From positions 2,140,501-2,204,500 of the forward strand of contig NC_081813.1 of the NCBI RefSeq assembly GCF_030704535.1: DNA of 64,000 nt, written 5' to 3'. The notes under the pieces are model-generated. The model was given only the letters and a program-made list of their open reading frames with translations. It did no database searches and was not told where the DNA came from. Each line of letters starts with the position of its first letter. Position 1 is the stretch's first letter. This DNA is from Vitis vinifera (taxonomy: Eukaryota; Streptophyta; Magnoliopsida; Vitales; Vitaceae). Positions 59,881 through 64,000 of the stretch are shown one piece after another. A program made the translations under genes and the position numbers.

Positions 59881-61740
59881 ATGTGAAAATGAAGTGGATG
59901 AGTTTGTTGTGATTGTGGGTGCATGTGGATCAGCACCCTCAGCGACACCACCTCTGCTTCTCCCCCATGCTGTCAGCTTCTTGCTTGCATTGCTCGCCTT
60001 CCTTCTTCAATCAGTCTCCTCTCTCTGCATATTTTTTACTGTGTGGGTCGCCGTCAGTGGTTGTGTCCACTGCTTTGCCCTTTCTTCTTCATCTATTTTC
60101 ACTCCTGTCCTCTCTCATTAGCCATCACCACCCACCATCTTTTCTTTTCATTTCATTTTTGGGCTCCCATTCTAAATTTTTTAGCAAAATTATTTTTTTA
60201 AGTATTAGAAAGAAATAAGTTAATAAATAAATTTAGAAAAAAAAAAAAACCAAACAAATTACCAAAAAAAAAAAAAAATTCCCTACTTTTATGTCTTTCC
60301 AAACTTATCAAAATTCAAAGAAAAGGGCAAGGAAGATCTACGATACGATTTTAATTGAAAATTTTAGATATTAAAGGTTTGTTTGGTTTTTTTTTTTTTT
60401 TTGTAATTTAATTTTTGTAATTATTTTTAATTATTTTCATCCATTTTAAAAAATAATTATTAAAATACGTTAAAATCATTAAAAATAAAATATTAAATAT
60501 AAAATTATTTTTAAAATATATTTAAAAATATTAAAAATATTTTAAATTTTTAGATAGAATTTTATTTTACAAACCATTATAAAACAATTTTTAAAAAAGG
60601 TTTTGAAAATAATTATTAAACAAGCCCGATAGTTAATGTTTCCTTCTACTCTTATTTTTCTTGCATGATTTTATTATTTAATATCAATAAAGAAATATAT
60701 ATAAGTTTAATAATTTGATTTGATTTTAATAAATAATTAGGATTATATAATAAATTTTAAATCAAAAAATTAAGCAATGGAATGGTAGTAGGAAAAACAA
60801 AATGGATTATTCATGAAATTATGAATTATTGTTTTTAAAAGCGATTCGAATCATTTTTCATATATAAACAATAATTTTTCTATTTTTTTTATCAACCGCT
60901 TATATATATTTGTATTTTCAATTTTTGATTAGAAGACTCCATGCAAAACATTTGATTTTTTAAAAATAAAATAAAATTACGAAAATGACCAAATTTTGGG
61001 CTCATGTTAGAGAGGTATTTCATATATTATTAGGATGGTATATATATTTTATTTTAAAATAATAAAAAAATAAAATAAGGAAGTTTGCAATTTGCATTGG
61101 GAAAATGAACTGCCTGCTTTGGAACATTTGAATATGTGCAGCGCCAAAAGCAAAAGGCTGTGTTTGGCTTTTGAGCTTGTCCTTTCTGCTTTTGTTTTTT
61201 TCCATTTTTCTTTCTTTCTCTAAGATTTTAGATTTTTAGAATAGGCGGCGTCCAATCAGAATCCTCTGTTTGTAGGAAAAAGAAGTCTCGTGTAGTAGTC
61301 GCCTGTCACCCTTTTTTATCACAGGCCTTTCCCTGTAGACGATTGGTCCCCGATGACGGTGACGACTGTCACCTTTGGATTCTAACTTGTTTTCCCTTAT
61401 TTTCTAATAATTTTTAAAATTTTGTAACATTATATAATTTAGATTTTTGAAAAAAAAAAAAAAAAAGTAGTCAAATGAAAGAGTCCAAAATGGTCCACAT
61501 GATACCTGCCTCTGATCAGGAAAAAGCAGAACCAACGGCTGAGATCAAGGGAGGAGCAGAAACCAGTTTCTGCACCACCTGTACTGAATACTGGCGCCAC
61601 AGGTGACCACGTGCAGCAGGAAGAGAGGCGGTGAAACTGATATGGCATTTTGGTAAATAAAGGCCGAAAGAGTGGCATATGAGTAATTTGGCTGATACTG
61701 AATTTAATTTTTGAAAATGAGTCATTAAATGCTAACCGGA
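59881..61740. other. Intergenic DNA with a CT-rich block and a foldback element
   Basis: About 59900-60130 is C/T-rich on the plus strand with overlapping open frames but no domain. 60376-60627 (GGTTTGTTTGG...AAACAAGCCC) looks like an AT-rich foldback MITE. 61230-61380 and 61500-61680 are less AT-rich but show no recognisable protein in either strand. Confidence 0.4.
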
Positions 61741-64000
61741 AGGTGAGGTTAAAACCCTAAACCCTAACCCTGCCTACGGCTAACCAGAGTTAAATTAGGG
61801 GAGTCTAATTGGTCCCACCTGCCGTTTTCCATCTCCGTCAACTGCTCATGTGCTGTCCCTCCCACTCCATTTCCCCAAGTCATATTTTAATTTCTTAAAT
61901 TTTTCTATTTTTATTCATTAAATAGAAAATAAATTTAATCCAAATTAAAAAAGTAAAAATAAAAAATCTACCAGTTGAATTTTACATTTTTAATATAAAG
62001 TGTTAAAAAACTTAATAACATAGATCAAATCCGAAAATAAAGAAAAAACCGAAACATATCTCCAACCATTAATAAAAATTAAATTTGATGTTGAGGTGTG
62101 AATAAAGATAAGAGGCTTATGACCCGATCACGAAAGCTCTGTTATTCACTTTATTTGTCAGATAGTCAATGTCATAATTTATGATTATTAATTATAATTG
62201 AAAACGAAAATTAATTCAATGAAAATCCGAGAATTGATGGAAGATAAGGTATAAAATATTTGAACCCATTTAAAAAAATTTAAAGGGATTATTTTGGAAA
62301 AAAAAAATTGCAAATATAAGATATTAAAAATAATTATTTAAAAAAATGAGAAAAGATGAGAGTACTTGATCAAGTCTACGGCGATGGCGACTAAACGGCG
62401 ATGTTTTGATGGCCGATGTCATCGGTTTTGGCGCCACTTACAACGGATCATGTCCCAGCTTTCGAACCTGCGAAAGAATTGATTATATGTTTTGAGGGAC
62501 TAAATTATTATCTTATTACCCACTTTTATTTCATTTTATTTATTAATTATATTATTTATTTATTTATAAATTTATTTTGTTTTCTTTGAATAAGACAACA
62601 CCGATCTCGTAAAATATTAAAATGGAAACGTGCTTCTAAATATTCTCCTATTAATTTGTCTTAACCTTCATTTTTTAAATTTTTATACATATTTTTAGAA
62701 ATTAATTATTTTTTAAGTTCTTGTTTGGAAGGAAGACTAAAAACAACATTAAATTTGTTGATCGATTTAGTTTTTTAAAATATATAATTAATTAAAAATA
62801 TTTTCTATGTTCCCAATAAATTATCACATGGTCACACCAAATATATATAAGAGGATGGTGGACGACTCGATTGGGACATCTATGTTGAAAGGGTCTTGGC
62901 AATGGAATCATCAAATTTGGAAATTATTTTTTAATTTAACTCCATAAATAATTAATATTTTAATTACTATGCAAAAAATATTAAATAAATAATTCTGGTT
63001 TTTATTATATAAAACACTTCAAAAATAATTAAATAAATAACTAATATGTTGATTTATTTGTGTAACACCGTATTAAGTGAAAATAATCGACGTAATTCAA
63101 GATGATTAGATACAAATTTGTGAAGATGAAGAAAACAATCTAAAATATTAGAGTGTGTTTTATAATGTTTAACTCGGAGTATTTTTAATAAAAATGTTTC
63201 ATTTAAAAGTGTGTTGGATTATGAAACTTGAATCGGTTTTTTTGAATTTCGTTTTGGATGTCAATGCAGTCAAACTATCTAATGAGCTCCTGGGGGTTGA
63301 AATTCTTGATGTGCTCACGGAGGTTTAAGGGGTCAGTGTCCTCTAGAGATTTTTATTTTTTTATTTTTATGTGATAATTGACAAGTTTACCTCTATTATA
63401 TATTTAACATTTTTATGTTTAAAGTTTTGTTTTTTAGAGAGTATGATCATAATTGAGATATTTTTTTCAAGAGTTTTACAATTGTAACTCTTCTTATTCA
63501 TTTTAATTAGTGAATTATTGAGTATTGGTGCACTTCGTGGACGTAGGGATCACATTGATCATCAAATCACGATGAAAGTCTTGTATTTTTTTTTTATTAT
63601 TTACTCGTGTGTGTAATTTCGTTAACAAAGTGTTATTAAAATAATCACTTATCAAATATTTCTTAAAAAAACATTATAAGTGTTTTTTAAATTTTGTTAA
63701 ATAATTTTTTTTCTTTAGATTAAAAGTGTTTTCTAATTTCACTAAGAAATAAGCTTTAAAACACTTTCTAGGTACAAAAAAAAACTTTCCAAATATCTAA
63801 TGAAGATTTTTTATTTTTTATTTTTTTATATGTGCATGTTGAATTAATAATAATTATGAACAAACATGACCCCTCAAATTCATTAGCCCTTTTTTGAAGC
63901 CCTTTAAACAATATGCATGTGAATGCATTGGAATTTGGGATAATGACTTCACACTTTTTAGAGTTGGAATAAATACATTCAATTTTAATTTAATTAATGA
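61741..64000. other. Right-end intergenic DNA
   Basis: It starts with AAACCCTAAACCCTAACCCT (61752-61771), a telo-box-like motif often seen in plant promoters. It is then mainly AT-rich to the window end. A short GC-richer patch at about 62385-62460 (GGCGATGGCGAC, ATCGGTTTTGGCGCC) has no coding signal. No gene, RNA or clear element was recognised. Confidence 0.5.

Noticed and set aside
59894-60218. Three overlapping plus-strand frames suggesting a small secreted or membrane protein
   Set aside because: Hydrophobicity comes from a C/T-rich low-complexity block; all three frames look alike and none shows a domain.
61752-61771. Telomere-like AAACCCTAAACCCTAACCCT as an interstitial telomere relic
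   Set aside because: Fewer than three units; better read as a telo-box. Similar single motifs occur in gene leaders here (19370-19440, 8630, 8767).

Overview
The window is nuclear DNA of a flowering plant: AT-rich, with genes split by short GT-AG introns, plant-only families (cell-wall invertase, PLS-type PPR, ACHT thioredoxin, PLD alpha 4, PRA1-F), and relics of short LTR elements, a LINE and foldback MITEs between and inside genes. The proteins look like those of a core eudicot, and I infer grapevine (Vitis) or a close relative. That species call comes from remembered protein similarity, not from a search.

Layout, left to right: (1) 3' part of a cell-wall acid invertase (+, about 0.4-3.0 kb, 5' end outside the window); (2) histone chaperone NAP1 (-, 4.3-8.7 kb, 12 exons including an 18-nt microexon); (3) plastid glyoxylate/succinic semialdehyde reductase GLYR2 (-, 10.0-14.9 kb, 12 exons); (4) a two-RRM, glycine-rich hnRNP-like protein (-, 16.2-19.3 kb) with a 5'-truncated LINE in intron 2; (5) an FHA-domain protein with a very acidic tail (-, 20.7-23.4 kb); (6) a 73-bp minisatellite made of palindromes, then a broken EDR4-like gene (-, 23.9-25.1 kb); (7) an intronless E-class PPR (+, 27.7-29.6 kb); (8) a probable solo LTR just upstream of an ACHT-type plastid thioredoxin (+, 31.5-34.8 kb) that uses a GC-AG intron; (9) phospholipase D alpha 4 (-, 35.8-38.4 kb); (10) a 5-kb gene-poor AT-rich stretch with short-LTR relics and a GC-rich island holding three CACGTG G-boxes, then a PRA1-F gene (+, 43.5-44.1 kb); (11) a nest of LTR relics at 45-48 kb, including a clean 731-bp solo LTR with a 5-bp target duplication; (12) a WHI3/RBPMS-like RRM protein (+, 48.4-53.1 kb, 10 exons); (13) a receptor-like cytoplasmic kinase with an N-terminal UspA-like region (-, 54.2-58.3 kb, 9 exons); (14) about 5.7 kb of AT-rich intergenic sequence.

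The genes are independent housekeeping or regulatory loci, with no operon-like or cluster logic. All spliced models for complete genes give lengths divisible by three and known family C-termini, which supports the exon calls. No tRNA, rRNA or CRISPR was found. The least ordinary signals are the palindromic minisatellite, short-LTR fossils that seem to have seeded the longest AT microsatellites, tandem repeats in first introns, the G-box island, and two orphan exon-like segments downstream of the thioredoxin gene.
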